Positions 1-6,800 of a stretch of 12,858 nucleotides of DNA are shown piece by piece. Under the pieces are notes generated by a model. It saw nothing but the letters and a program-made list of their open reading frames with translations, was not told the origin of the DNA and did no database searches. The position numbers were made by a program, and so were the translations under genes. Origin of the DNA: Candidatus Igneacidithiobacillus taiwanensis (GTDB lineage: Bacteria > Pseudomonadota > Gammaproteobacteria > Acidithiobacillales > Acidithiobacillaceae); contig DDOU01000145.1 of NCBI GenBank assembly GCA_002341825.1, positions 1-12,858 of the forward strand. Reading direction: 5' to 3'. Each line of letters opens with the position of its first letter. Within the stretch, counting starts at the first letter, position 1.

Positions 1-198
1 GTTTATTAGCCGGGCGATACCGCATTGTTGCAGTAGTTTGTTAATGAACAGTTTTCTTTGTGTGTGCCGCGAATGGTAGATAGAGCCACCTGGTAACCTT
101 TGATGACGCCCAGAGTCTCCAATAAAAATATTGATAGAACAGGAAGATAGACCATGCGCGAAAGGGCGGCCTTTGCGACGCCGATCCAGGTTCGCGCA
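1..198 (-). promoter_or_regulatory. Probable CRISPR leader (array itself outside window)
   Basis: This stretch follows cas2 directly in the transcription direction, the usual place of the leader and array in type I-C loci. It contains AT-rich tracts (about 121-136 and 30-60), a near-consensus IHF site at 124-136, and a 9-bp inverted repeat at 154-199. No repeated 30-37-nt unit is present, so the leader-repeat junction must lie at or left of position 1. The only open frame here (6-245) has no family resemblance I recognise and overlaps the cas2 end, so I do not call it a gene. The leader assignment rests on position and composition. Confidence 0.6.
124..136 (-). promoter_or_regulatory. Candidate IHF-binding site in the leader
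   Basis: On the minus strand this reads TATCAATATTTTT. It matches the IHF consensus WATCAANNNNTTR at every defined position but the last. IHF bends leader DNA and helps Cas1-Cas2 integrate at the first repeat in type I-E and I-F systems; a similar role here is inference. The same bases include a small CAATA/TATTG inverted repeat, so part of the match could reflect simple AT-richness. Confidence 0.4.
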
Positions 199-199
199 T
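154..199. repeat. 9-bp perfect inverted repeat at the cas2/leader border
   Basis: The arms are atgcgcgaa (154-162) and ttcgcgcat (191-199), separated by 28 nt; the right arm touches the cas2 stop codon at 199-201. Inside the loop, a second small pairing (aaagg/ccttt type, about 161-174) is possible. It has no U-tract and is not a good intrinsic terminator. It could be a protein-binding site in the leader or an RNA structure at the cas2 mRNA end. Confidence 0.5.
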
Positions 200-489
200 C
201 AAACCATAAGAGGGCCATTAAAGTCGATGGATCGGAAGGTTCCATATTGCTTAATACGCAGTTCGGTGGGTTCTGTGAGGCGATAGAAGCGTAGATTATC
301 CTCTTCTTCGTCTATTTCCGCCAGCAGCGTGCGCTCAAAAGCCTCGTACTGCATTTGATTGACCTGACATTCAAAAACAGATTTCTGCACACGTTGGCCA
401 ACCCGTTCGCAGGCTTTGGCCACGCGGCGCAGGCGCCGGCGCCCCGCCGCCGTTTCTGTAGAAACATCGTAAGTGACGATGATGAGCAT
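199..489 (-). CDS. cas2: CRISPR-associated endoribonuclease-fold protein Cas2
   Basis: Cas2 is the structural partner of Cas1 in the spacer-integration complex; a Cas2 dimer bridges two Cas1 dimers. The 96-residue product has the usual length and the N-terminal ferredoxin-like strand ending in the conserved aspartate ([10 protein letters not shown], Asp8). A basic helix follows ([20 protein letters not shown]), then the VFEC strand. The ATG at 489 is preceded by a strong GGAGGAG ribosome site 5 nt upstream, and this site overlaps the cas1 stop region. Only 12 nt separate it from cas1, so the two are co-translated. It is the last cas gene before the leader. Confidence 0.97.
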   Translation of the reverse strand: MLIIVTYDVSTETAAGRRRLRRVAKACERVGQRVQKSVFECQVNQMQYEAFERTLLAEIDEEEDNLRFYRLTEPTELRIKQYGTFRSIDFNGPLMV

Positions 490-501
490 GTTTACTCCTC
501 C

Positions 502-1536
502 TCAACGGCTAAGATATGGCAGATACCCCGTAGTTTCCCCACGGATGGCGCGCGCCATTAGCCGCGCCTGCACAAAAGGTAATAGTCCAATAGGAACCTT
601 CTGCTCCAAGAGAGGATGGGTGATTTCTTCTTGTTTACGTTCCTGCCAAGCAGCGACCACCTTGCGTCGACCTTTATCACCCAGCAGGACGGCTCCACCC
701 TCGCGGTCTTCAAAATCGTTCTCGCTTAGTTGCCCTCGGTTCACAAGGGTGAGTGCGAGCCGGTCGCAGATGGGAGCGCGAAACTCCTCCTGCAAATCCA
801 GTGCTAATGCCGCGCGCCCCGGGCGGACTACATGTAAAAATCCTAGCTGCGGATCCAGACCAACGGTTTCCAACGCGCTGCGACAATCGTTCATCAGCAT
901 GGCGTAAAGAAATGAGAGCAAGGCATTGATCCGGTCCAATGGTGGACGCCGGGTACGCCCGCTCCACTGAAATTGCTCACGCATAGCGGGCTTAATGATA
1001 TGGTGAAAAACCGAGAAGTAACTGCGTGCGGCATCGCCTTCTATGCCGCGCAGCGCATCTATGGTGGACGCTTCGGCAGTAGCACGCAGCGATGCGGCGA
1101 GGTGATTGGCTGCACCAGTAAGCTGCTTAGCGTCGCCCGCCTCTTTTGCCTCACGAGCAGCGCGCAGGAGCACAGTTCTGCTGTTACGGATTTTTCCAGC
1201 GACGCAGGCGCGCGCAAACTCTCTGGAAATATCAACATTTCCCGCTCCTCGGTGCTGAGCCTGACGCAGCAGGATATTTCCGGAAATGGGCCCTTCCAAA
1301 CGCGCCTTGAAGCGACCAAAACGATCCAATAACACCAGCGACTTCCCCTCTTCCGCCAAGCGGTGCATGAGGGCAGGCGACACCATCACGTCACCAAAGC
1401 ATACCAGTGTACCGACATGATGCAGCGGGACTTGCAGGCGTTTCTCATGGTCCACATCTACACGCAAGGTCGCGTTGTCTAAATGTACATAGGATAGGGG
1501 GGTCATGACGTAAAGGGTATTTTGAATTTGCTGCAT
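502..1536 (-). CDS. cas1: CRISPR integrase Cas1 (type I-C)
   Basis: Cas1 is the metal-dependent integrase that joins new spacers to the leader end of the array, acting with Cas2 and, in I-C, with Cas4. The 344-residue protein has the N-terminal beta domain (about 1-80) and the helical catalytic domain. The expected metal ligands are visible: Glu166 in IEGDAARSYF, His235 in GFLHVVRPGR, and an acidic cluster in LALDLQEEFR (Asp247, Glu250, Glu251). The often conserved aspartate after HV is valine here. The ATG at 1536 has an AGAGGG ribosome site 8 nt upstream, and 17 nt separate it from the cas4 stop. The catalytic set looks intact, so spacer acquisition should be possible. Confidence 0.98.
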   Translation of the reverse strand: MQQIQNTLYVMTPLSYVHLDNATLRVDVDHEKRLQVPLHHVGTLVCFGDVMVSPALMHRLAEEGKSLVLLDRFGRFKARLEGPISGNILLRQAQHRGAGNVDISREFARACVAGKIRNSRTVLLRAAREAKEAGDAKQLTGAANHLAASLRATAEASTIDALRGIEGDAARSYFSVFHHIIKPAMREQFQWSGRTRRPPLDRINALLSFLYAMLMNDCRSALETVGLDPQLGFLHVVRPGRAALALDLQEEFRAPICDRLALTLVNRGQLSENDFEDREGGAVLLGDKGRRKVVAAWQERKQEEITHPLLEQKVPIGLLPFVQARLMARAIRGETTGYLPYLSR

Positions 1537-1553
1537 GACAGAATCCCTCTACA

Positions 1554-2189
1554 TCATGTACTAATTTCATCATCCGGCGAAAACAGGTATTGTTTCAGCC
1601 GGTCCATTTGGGTTTGCTGCGCCAGCATCTCGGGCTGGCAAATTTCTCGCAGTGAGCATTCCCGGCACCTCGCATCGTTTACTGGCGGTGGGAGGATGCC
1701 GCAGGCGAGCATGGCGCGAATCGCATCGGCAGTCTCGCTGACAAGAGCGCGCAAATCCTCGGTGATGTCGACCTCGCGCCGCCGATGGCTGCTGGCATGG
1801 TAGATGGCGCCTTGGGGTACAGGGCGACCGAGCATATCTTCCAGACACATGGCCTGGGCGGCAAGCTGAATGTCATCATGGATGCGGCCACGTTTACGTC
1901 CATGCTTGAACTCTACAGGATATATCCTGCCATCTGGATGGAACTCTACTAAATCTGCCTTGCCGATCAGACCAATACGATCTGACCAGAGGGGCAACGC
2001 CCGCTCCACCCGCACGCCGCGCTTCACCTCATATCCCGGCGTATCCACCAGATGATGCACCGCCTGCCCTCGAGCAGTGTGAACGTTGTCCTCAAATTGC
2101 TGCTCCAAATGAATCAATCCGCATTGACGCGGGCAATAAGCCCAGTGCTGGAGGGCAGAAAGCGGAACGGGATCTTCGGCGGCTTCCAT
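1554..2189 (-). CDS. cas4: CRISPR-associated exonuclease Cas4 (RecB-like, Fe-S)
   Basis: Cas4 trims and orients pre-spacers with the correct PAM before Cas1-Cas2 integration. The 211-residue protein shows the RecB-type nuclease core: His46, Asp79 in GKADLVEF, and Glu93/Lys95 in PVEFKHGR. It also has the cysteines expected to hold an iron-sulfur cluster: Cys19 in YCPRQC near the N-terminus, and Cys175, Cys178 and Cys184 in CRECSLREIC. Its length and gene order (cas4-cas1-cas2) fit type I-C. The ATG at 2189 lies 12 nt after the hicA stop and has only a weak GGGGA-like ribosome site, so its translation may depend on hicA being translated. Confidence 0.97.
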   Translation of the reverse strand: MEAAEDPVPLSALQHWAYCPRQCGLIHLEQQFEDNVHTARGQAVHHLVDTPGYEVKRGVRVERALPLWSDRIGLIGKADLVEFHPDGRIYPVEFKHGRKRGRIHDDIQLAAQAMCLEDMLGRPVPQGAIYHASSHRRREVDITEDLRALVSETADAIRAMLACGILPPPVNDARCRECSLREICQPEMLAQQTQMDRLKQYLFSPDDEIST

Positions 2190-2201
2190 GATTGGTCCCC
2201 G

Positions 2202-2447
2202 TCATTTCTCAAATAACAAATCCAATAACGCCTCGCGACTAACGCCGCGATGCGTAGCCACTGCGTCCAAAATGGCGGCCAATGTACCTACACGTAGTGG
2301 ATCGTGGCGAGGAACAGTGATGTGATGCTCGCCTCGTGCCACACAGGTCAGGCGCATGTGGCTTCCCGTCTGCCGCGTCACGGTGTAACCCACATGCCCG
2401 AGCCGTCGAACCAACTCAGTGCCAGTGAGGTCACGCGGCAGCCTCAC
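2202..2447 (-). CDS. hicA: HicA-family mRNA interferase toxin
   Basis: HicA toxins are small double-stranded-RNA-binding-fold ribonucleases that cleave mRNA and are held inactive by HicB. The frame opens further upstream (to 2498), but the better start is the GTG at 2447, which overlaps the hicB stop by 4 nt (GTGA). This gives 81 residues beginning MRLPRDLTGTELVRRLGHVG. The family signature is clear: TRQTGSHMRL with catalytic His30, followed by HHITVPRHDPLRVGTLAAIL. A GAGG ribosome site lies about 10 nt upstream, and coupling to hicB is likely. Its position inside a cas operon, just before cas4, is unusual. I am confident of the family; its activity is unproven. Confidence 0.92.
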   Translation of the reverse strand: MRLPRDLTGTELVRRLGHVGYTVTRQTGSHMRLTCVARGEHHITVPRHDPLRVGTLAAILDAVATHRGVSREALLDLLFEK

Positions 2448-2650
2448 GCTACCAGTACCTCTTCGCGGGTAATATGCAGACGAATAAGTCTGGGGCACTG
2501 CGCATCCTCAAAATGGCAGTGCACTGCATCCCGTACCAGCGCATATAACGCGGGCAGATCATCGGCCTCGGCAAAAATATCCGCTCCTACAGCACGGGCG
2601 ATGAAGCCTCCCTCCGGCGCCTCTTCAACAATAAAGTGGATTTCGGACAT
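2444..2650 (-). CDS. hicB: Short HicB-like antitoxin
   Basis: This 68-residue protein has the HicB-type partial RNase H fold pattern: MSEIHFIVEEAPEGGFIARA, then a helix LPALYALVRDAVHCHF, and a closing strand IRLHITREEVLVA. It ends there and lacks the C-terminal ribbon-helix-helix or HTH domain of full-length HicB, so it probably neutralises HicA without binding DNA. Short proteins of this kind beside hicA are often mislabelled as 2-oxoisovalerate dehydrogenase subunits. The ATG at 2650 has GGAG 8 nt upstream, and the ribosome site overlaps the cas7c stop (TGAGGAG). The gap to cas7c is 12 nt, too short for its own promoter. The antitoxin precedes the toxin. Confidence 0.85.
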   Translation of the reverse strand: MSEIHFIVEEAPEGGFIARAVGADIFAEADDLPALYALVRDAVHCHFEDAQCPRLIRLHITREEVLVA

Positions 2651-2662
2651 CGTGCGTTCTCC

Positions 2663-3622
2663 TCATATTTTGCGAAGCAGCGTAACCCCTGATGGCATTT
2701 CTGTGTCATTTACGAATACTTCGTAATCGGCAAAGCCGCGTGGTACTTCTACGCCAGCTTTGCGATTCACCTCGATGCGATCGAACAAGTCGTGCGCTGG
2801 CGCATTGCCGAGTTCTGAATCGTGCCTGAATACATAGAGCCCGCGTGTGGCCATCTCGCCGCGCGCGGCGGATCGGTCGTGCTCGAACATCTGCGTCAGA
2901 GCCTGCCAGAGCAGTTCCAGGTCGGTCTCATCGAAGCCGGTCTGTCTGGCGAGAAAGCTGGAAACAAAGCCGTGCGCGACATACAGGCCATACGGCACGG
3001 TATGTTTGCGGCCCATGGTGCGGTTGTCGCCGTCCTGCTTTTCGGCTTCGGCCTCGGTCGCCACGGCCATGCGGGTGATGGAGTGCTCCTGCGCAATGAT
3101 GGGATCGACCGAGCGTGCGAATGTGAGTTGCACCGGGCCGCGCACCTGGCCGCAGTTGACGCCGGTCGACATGACGGCACCGAAGGTGCGCACATCAAAA
3201 AAGTTCTGGCACATCCAGTCGCGCGCCTTGTTCACGTCGTCGCCGCTGCCTTTGCGCTTCTTGTCCTTGGCGGACTTTTTTGCGTCACTCGGCTTGTCGA
3301 CGCTCTCCTCTAACGCCGATTCGACGGGTTCAGTGTCCAGCTTGAGCGCGGAGTAAGCGCGCTGGTTTTGTTGGTTGAGGATGGCCTTCTCGCGGACATA
3401 AATCTCGAACCGCTTCTCGCCGGGTTGCGGGTCGCGCGCTTCCTGGTCGCGGGTCATGGTAACGAAGTTGCGCACTTTGCGCTTGAGCGCCACGTCGGTC
3501 ACTAGGCCGTGGCCGGTTTCGGCGTCCAGCCGCGGCAGATTGCCCGCGTCCGGATCGCCGTTGGGGTTGCCGTCTTTCACGTCGAACAGCAGTACGAAGT
3601 CGTAGCGATTATTGAGGCTCAT
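2663..3622 (-). CDS. cas7c: Cascade backbone subunit Cas7 (Csd2, type I-C)
   Basis: Cas7 forms the helical backbone that coats the crRNA spacer in the surveillance complex. The 319-residue protein begins with the family pattern [20 protein letters not shown] and has [12 protein letters not shown] (143-154), [14 protein letters not shown] (158-171) and EHSITR (179-184), all typical of Csd2. Residues about 97-128 are a Lys/Asp/Glu/Ser-rich insertion (for example [15 protein letters not shown]), which makes the protein longer than the usual 280-290 residues. The ATG overlaps the cas8c stop by 4 nt (ATGA), and a GGAGG ribosome site lies 7 nt upstream. Both fix the start. Confidence 0.96.
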   Translation of the reverse strand: MSLNNRYDFVLLFDVKDGNPNGDPDAGNLPRLDAETGHGLVTDVALKRKVRNFVTMTRDQEARDPQPGEKRFEIYVREKAILNQQNQRAYSALKLDTEPVESALEESVDKPSDAKKSAKDKKRKGSGDDVNKARDWMCQNFFDVRTFGAVMSTGVNCGQVRGPVQLTFARSVDPIIAQEHSITRMAVATEAEAEKQDGDNRTMGRKHTVPYGLYVAHGFVSSFLARQTGFDETDLELLWQALTQMFEHDRSAARGEMATRGLYVFRHDSELGNAPAHDLFDRIEVNRKAGVEVPRGFADYEVFVNDTEMPSGVTLLRKI

Positions 3623-4008
3623 TGGATTTCCTCCGGGGTCTTGGATTCTGTTTTAGCGAAAAAGGCTTGGCGTTGTTGGTAGTAACCGAGAGCGAAACGC
3701 GCCTGATCTGGAAGAGCAAGATGACGCGGCGGGAACGTGTCGGCGTCGAAGCCGTCCATGATTTCGCCAATCAAACGCTCGCGACTGATCGCTAGGCCGG
3801 TTGCGAGCTTGCCCAGATGGTGCTTCGACAGCCGCAGCAGCGTGGAAAACACGGCCGCCGGTGTGCTGGAAGCCGCACCATAGTAGCGGTCGCGGATGGT
3901 GGCGTTGAGCTTGCCGGGGCCGCCCGCGGCGTCCTCCTGTATTCGTTCGAGCGTAGCGAAAAGCCGCCCCAATCGATAGGCGGGGTTATTGTTGGAGAGG
4001 TCGAGCAT
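3619..4008 (-). CDS. cas11c: Cas11c small subunit, internal translation start within cas8c
   Basis: Type I-C systems are known to make their small subunit Cas11 from an internal start in cas8c; several copies sit in the belly of the complex and hold the DNA strands. Here Met454 of cas8c (ATG at 4008) would give 129 residues beginning [20 protein letters not shown], close to the size reported for Cas11c. A strong GAAGGAG ribosome site at 4018-4024 ends 9 nt before this ATG. That is far better than chance inside a coding region and sits just where the helical C-terminal domain begins. Expression is predicted from sequence and family knowledge. Confidence 0.85.
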   Translation of the reverse strand: MLDLSNNNPAYRLGRLFATLERIQEDAAGGPGKLNATIRDRYYGAASSTPAAVFSTLLRLSKHHLGKLATGLAISRERLIGEIMDGFDADTFPPRHLALPDQARFALGYYQQRQAFFAKTESKTPEEIQ

Positions 4009-5367
4009 GGGCGTGAACTCCTTCTCTGCGGTTTTATGAAAACGTATATGACGGTTGAGGCAGGCCTTGATAACGGCAGCACGCGCATAGGTCGGTTTTT
4101 GCTCAGCGCGACAACGCACTACCGCCAGATTGAGCAGCCTAGCTGGATAAGGCAAGCCTTCGAGAATAGCGCGCATGACTTCGCCACCAAGGTTGGGCGG
4201 AATATTGTCGGCCTTGTTCAGCAATGCCACGCTAGTCAGCAGGCGAAACAGCGACAAGTGCTCGGGATCATGCGGTGCACGTACGATGGCGATGTCGTCG
4301 AAGTGCTGAACGATGCGCCTGGCAAGGTCTGCCGCAGTGGCCGTCTCCCAGAAACGGATGCTGATGCGCGCGGCGTTGGGCGCAAGGCCGAGGACATGAA
4401 AGCGCGTCTGCATGCCGCCAACGCTGAACCGGCCGGTTTTGACGGACGCGTACAACGCCTTGATGGCGTCGGTGTTCTTGTCCGGGTCGTCCTTGGGAGG
4501 GTCGCCGAACAGGTCCACCATGGCATTTTCGAGGTCGTGCGGTTCTTCTGCCCAGAACACCGTGGAGGCGTCACCGACCTGGATGCGCTGGCGCGAGCCT
4601 CGCGCCAATAAATGATTCAGGGCGGTGGTGTAGGCGAAAGTGGCGGCCTTGCCCACCGGCGCATTGGCGCCTTGCGCCTTGCCGTAGGAGTTGAAGGCAT
4701 CGAGATTGAACGACACGATGTTGGCGCCCGATGTTTGTGCGCCCCAGACGCCCTTGATCGCGGGGTGCAGCCGCTCGATGGCAGTCGGCATACCGCTGAC
4801 CAGACACATGCCGTCTGGCGCATCTTCGGTCTGGTGGGTTGCTGCCGCGATCACGGCGGGGCGCTGGCAAACGAGTTCTATGTCACCGTGAAGGCGAAAA
4901 CTGATGTTAGGGTTGCTGGCTTTTATGTCTTCTAGTGCCGCGAACGAGGCAATTGATTCCAGGCGAAACGTATCGAGAAACGCCAGTACCGCCCGAATGC
5001 CCTCATCATTGCGCACGTCGTCCGGCAGCGCCTCGATGCAGGCGCGAAACGCCGCATGTTGCTCGGCAACGCGCCCGGGATTGCCGCGCGCGTCCAAGCC
5101 CAGCACGTATTCCGCCGTATCCCACAGCAAGTTTGCGGCGATACCGGAGGTTTTCTTTACGCCTTGGGGCACCAGAAAACGCTGACCGACTTTCTTCTTA
5201 CCCTCGGCGCTGCGGGTATCTGCGATGTTCAGCAGCTTTCCATCTTGGTCGATCTCCAGCACGAAGGGAATTTCTTTCTCTTCCAGCCCGAATGCGGGCA
5301 AGCGCTCGGAGGGGTCGGGATCATTCTGTTTGCGCCGGTAGTAGGCGTCGAGTGCTTGCAGAATCAT
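3619..5367 (-). CDS. cas8c: Cascade large subunit Cas8c (Csd1)
   Basis: Cas8c recognises the PAM and helps open the target DNA in type I-C Cascade. The 582-residue protein has the family start ([19 protein letters not shown]), the LVPQG and [11 protein letters not shown] segments at about residues 66-90, and the conserved C-terminal run beginning [19 protein letters not shown]. The ATG overlaps the cas5c stop (ATGA) and has GGAGG 7 nt upstream. The C-terminal 129 codons also carry a separate translation start that should yield the Cas11c small subunit. The frame is intact and of typical length. Confidence 0.97.
   Translation of the reverse strand: MILQALDAYYRRKQNDPDPSERLPAFGLEEKEIPFVLEIDQDGKLLNIADTRSAEGKKKVGQRFLVPQGVKKTSGIAANLLWDTAEYVLGLDARGNPGRVAEQHAAFRACIEALPDDVRNDEGIRAVLAFLDTFRLESIASFAALEDIKASNPNISFRLHGDIELVCQRPAVIAAATHQTEDAPDGMCLVSGMPTAIERLHPAIKGVWGAQTSGANIVSFNLDAFNSYGKAQGANAPVGKAATFAYTTALNHLLARGSRQRIQVGDASTVFWAEEPHDLENAMVDLFGDPPKDDPDKNTDAIKALYASVKTGRFSVGGMQTRFHVLGLAPNAARISIRFWETATAADLARRIVQHFDDIAIVRAPHDPEHLSLFRLLTSVALLNKADNIPPNLGGEVMRAILEGLPYPARLLNLAVVRCRAEQKPTYARAAVIKACLNRHIRFHKTAEKEFTPMLDLSNNNPAYRLGRLFATLERIQEDAAGGPGKLNATIRDRYYGAASSTPAAVFSTLLRLSKHHLGKLATGLAISRERLIGEIMDGFDADTFPPRHLALPDQARFALGYYQQRQAFFAKTESKTPEEIQ
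4018..4024 (-). promoter_or_regulatory. Ribosome-binding site for internal cas11c start
   Basis: The minus strand reads GAAGGAG, ending 9 nt before the in-frame ATG at 4008. It encodes part of a Lys-Glu-Phe stretch of Cas8c, so the codons seem to serve both protein and ribosome binding. It decides the predicted start of Cas11c. Confidence 0.8.
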
Positions 5368-6029
5368 GCGTGCACCTCCGCGCTGTTCCAGGCGGGAACG
5401 TCCACCACGCCTTGCTCCAAGCGTGCCCGGAAAAAACGCGGCTGAGGATTGGCGGGGTCGGTGAAATCGAGGTCGTGCAGCATGAAACCTAGGTCGCGAG
5501 ACTCATTGATCGGTGGCGATTCGGCGGCCATGTCTGTGACGAGCCGAAACCGCGCGGCAAACTCGCGGGTGCCAAGATAGGGCTGATTGACGCACTGGCC
5601 CTTGGCGGCACGACGCTCGAACATCTCGTAAAATTTCGTCGCGTTACCACTGGGATCGTGCGCTGGGAGAAATTGCAAATCGGCATGCACCCGGTAAGCC
5701 ACATCGCGCAAGAACAATCCGGCACGTTGCTGGCGGTCGCCCTCGATGTTGAGCGCCAGTTCGCCGTAGCCGTTTTTCATCGCGGTCTCGACATTGCGGG
5801 TAGACACTACGCTTGCCACCTCGTTGCGCCGCAGGTTGATCCAGCGGATGGGCTTTAGCACTTCGATTTTGCGCACATGCCAGCGGATGGCTGGCTTCCA
5901 CAGGATGGCCTCGAAGCAGGCGCGCGCTGCGGAGGGCGTCATCACGTCGTAGCTGACGCGCTCGACTTTCATTTCTGGGCGGGTAAAGCAGGCCCAGGGG
6001 CCGGAGAGTTCGAGACAAAAGGTTTTCAA
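5364..6029 (-). CDS. cas5c: Cas5c (Cas5d), pre-crRNA-processing Cascade subunit
   Basis: In type I-C, Cas5 replaces Cas6: it cuts the pre-crRNA at the repeat hairpin and stays bound to the 5' handle, capping the Cas7 filament. The 221-residue protein has the RAMP start (KTFCLELSGPWACFTRPEMK), ILWKPAIRWHVRKIEVL (42-58) and the C-terminal block FERRAAKGQCVNQPYLGTRE. The Tyr/Lys/His catalytic residues known from other Cas5d cannot be assigned surely without an alignment; Tyr112 and His115 in DVAYRVHADL are candidates. The start is TTG at 6029, with AGGAG 6 nt upstream. It lies 16 nt after vapC and overlaps cas8c by 4 nt. Confidence 0.95.
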   Translation of the reverse strand: MKTFCLELSGPWACFTRPEMKVERVSYDVMTPSAARACFEAILWKPAIRWHVRKIEVLKPIRWINLRRNEVASVVSTRNVETAMKNGYGELALNIEGDRQQRAGLFLRDVAYRVHADLQFLPAHDPSGNATKFYEMFERRAAKGQCVNQPYLGTREFAARFRLVTDMAAESPPINESRDLGFMLHDLDFTDPANPQPRFFRARLEQGVVDVPAWNSAEVHA

Positions 6030-6045
6030 GCGCTTCTCCTCTGTG

Positions 6046-6465
6046 CTAGATGGCCATTATTTTGACATGACCGACCTCACCATACCGTCTGATTTTGCGG
6101 TCCGCGGTAACGAGGCGCTGGCCATGGACGCGGGCCGCTGCAATGAGGAAGCGATCGGCGGGATCCCCGTGCGGACTGTCGGGGAGCTGGGTGCTCTCCA
6201 ACGCCGTTTCTGCATCCAGCACCAGCAGGCGCAAACCAGGTAAGCTGAGGGCGCGCCGCATCCATTCGCCAATGGGTGCCGAAAGGCTGATTTTTTCTTT
6301 GGCGCAGAGCATTCCAATCTCCCATACGCTGATGGCGGAAAGGTAGAGGCAGTTACCCGACCTAGCCTGTTCAATGGCAGCCAAGGCGGCGGAGGATAAT
6401 TGCGTCTTGCTGCCTTCTGCGTACCAGATCCACACATGCGTATCGAGTAGCAAGGCGCCGCTCAT
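6046..6465 (-). CDS. vapC: VapC-type PIN-domain ribonuclease toxin
   Basis: VapC toxins are Mg-dependent PIN-domain ribonucleases, many of which cut tRNA or rRNA. The 139-residue protein carries the four acidic residues in order: Asp8 in LLLDTHVWIW, Glu49 in AISVWEIGML, Asp104 in DPADRFLIAAA, and Asp122 in LVTADRKI. Length and spacing match the family, so it appears active. The ATG overlaps the vapB stop by 4 nt (ATGA) without a good ribosome site of its own, so its translation should be coupled to vapB. It ends 16 nt before cas5c. A toxin gene between cas3 and cas5c is not part of the standard I-C operon. Confidence 0.95.
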   Translation of the reverse strand: MSGALLLDTHVWIWYAEGSKTQLSSAALAAIEQARSGNCLYLSAISVWEIGMLCAKEKISLSAPIGEWMRRALSLPGLRLLVLDAETALESTQLPDSPHGDPADRFLIAAARVHGQRLVTADRKIRRYGEVGHVKIMAI

Positions 6466-6740
6466 TTTTTATCATCGCCCGATGGTGGGCTGGTGTAGAA
6501 ATCATCTTCATCGCCACTTTCTGCTGACCACAGATCATCTACAGGAGCGACAATATCCCCATGGATCGTGATAGTGCCCTGCATATAACCAAACATGCTT
6601 GCTGGCGTTTCATCGACAACGGGAACCAGTTTGACCAATGGTTTGCCGCGCTTGCTAATGACCAAAGGCTCATGCGTCGTAGCTACTTCATCGATCAGTT
6701 TCAGACACTTGGCTTTGAATTCGGAGGCGTTGATGTTCAT
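6462..6740 (-). CDS. vapB: Phd/YefM-type antitoxin paired with VapC
   Basis: The product binds and inhibits VapC and, with it, usually represses its own promoter. The frame opens at 6800, but the ATG at 6740 is preferred. It has GGAG 6 nt upstream and gives the family start MNINASEFKAKCLKLIDEVA. The 92-residue protein shows the Phd/YefM pattern: an N-terminal DNA-binding region with LVISKRGKPLVKLVPV (about 26-41). An acidic C-terminal tail (DDLWSAESGDEDDF) would wrap the toxin. It overlaps vapC by 4 nt. A 77-nt gap separates it from cas3 and holds two palindromic elements. Confidence 0.92.
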   Translation of the reverse strand: MNINASEFKAKCLKLIDEVATTHEPLVISKRGKPLVKLVPVVDETPASMFGYMQGTITIHGDIVAPVDDLWSAESGDEDDFYTSPPSGDDKK

Positions 6741-6752
6741 TACCCACTCCAC

Positions 6753-6773
6753 ATGACCACTATCGCTGGTCAT
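6753..6773. promoter_or_regulatory. Inverted repeat, candidate VapBC operator
   Basis: The arms ATGACCA (6753-6759) and TGGTCAT (6767-6773) are perfect 7-bp inverted copies around a 7-nt spacer, 12 nt upstream of the vapB ATG. Phd/VapB-type complexes bind such palindromes to repress themselves. The outer arm overlaps the candidate -10 box at 6772-6777. Confidence 0.5.
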
Positions 6774-6800
6774 CTTAGACCGCTCGGTACCGAGGAGCAA
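6772..6800 (-). promoter_or_regulatory. Weak candidate promoter for vapBC inside the cas operon
   Basis: On the minus strand, TTGCTC (6795-6800) and TAAGAT (6772-6777) are spaced by 17 nt. The -35 matches the sigma-70 consensus at 3 of 6 positions and the -10 at 4 of 6. The spacer contains the 12-bp palindrome at 6783-6794, and the -10 touches the inverted repeat at 6753-6773. The arrangement suggests a self-repressed promoter, but the boxes alone are weak. Confidence 0.3.
6783..6794. repeat. Perfect 12-bp palindrome between cas3 and vapB
   Basis: CTCGGTACCGAG is fully self-complementary. It lies in the 77-nt cas3-vapB gap, inside the spacer of the candidate vapBC promoter. It may be a second antitoxin-binding site. 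It lacks the U-tract needed for a terminator. Confidence 0.5.

Noticed and set aside
1..32. Possible partial CRISPR repeat at the left edge (GTTT start, GCCGGGCGATACCGC)
   Set aside because: Only one copy is visible and it does not resemble known I-C repeats well; a repeat cannot be called without a second copy.
154..199. Intrinsic terminator after cas2
   Set aside because: The inverted repeat has a 28-nt loop and no T-tract on the minus strand.
6..245. 79-codon minus-strand open frame overlapping the cas2 3' end
   Set aside because: No recognisable family pattern, no good ribosome site, and it lies where the leader is expected.
2444..2650. Naming the short protein a 2-oxoisovalerate dehydrogenase subunit
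   Set aside because: That label is commonly carried by short HicB-like proteins beside hicA; the size, fold pattern and partner fit an antitoxin, not an enzyme subunit.
3817..4611. 264-codon plus-strand open frame opposite cas8c, and similar long frames opposite cas7c
   Set aside because: Shadow frames caused by GC-rich third positions of the real minus-strand genes; no family pattern.
6783..6791. Nine-base match (CTCGGTACC) between the cas3-vapB gap and the tRNA-Leu 3' end, as a possible attachment-site copy
   Set aside because: Too short and part of a palindrome; a match of this size is expected by chance fairly often in a window this long.
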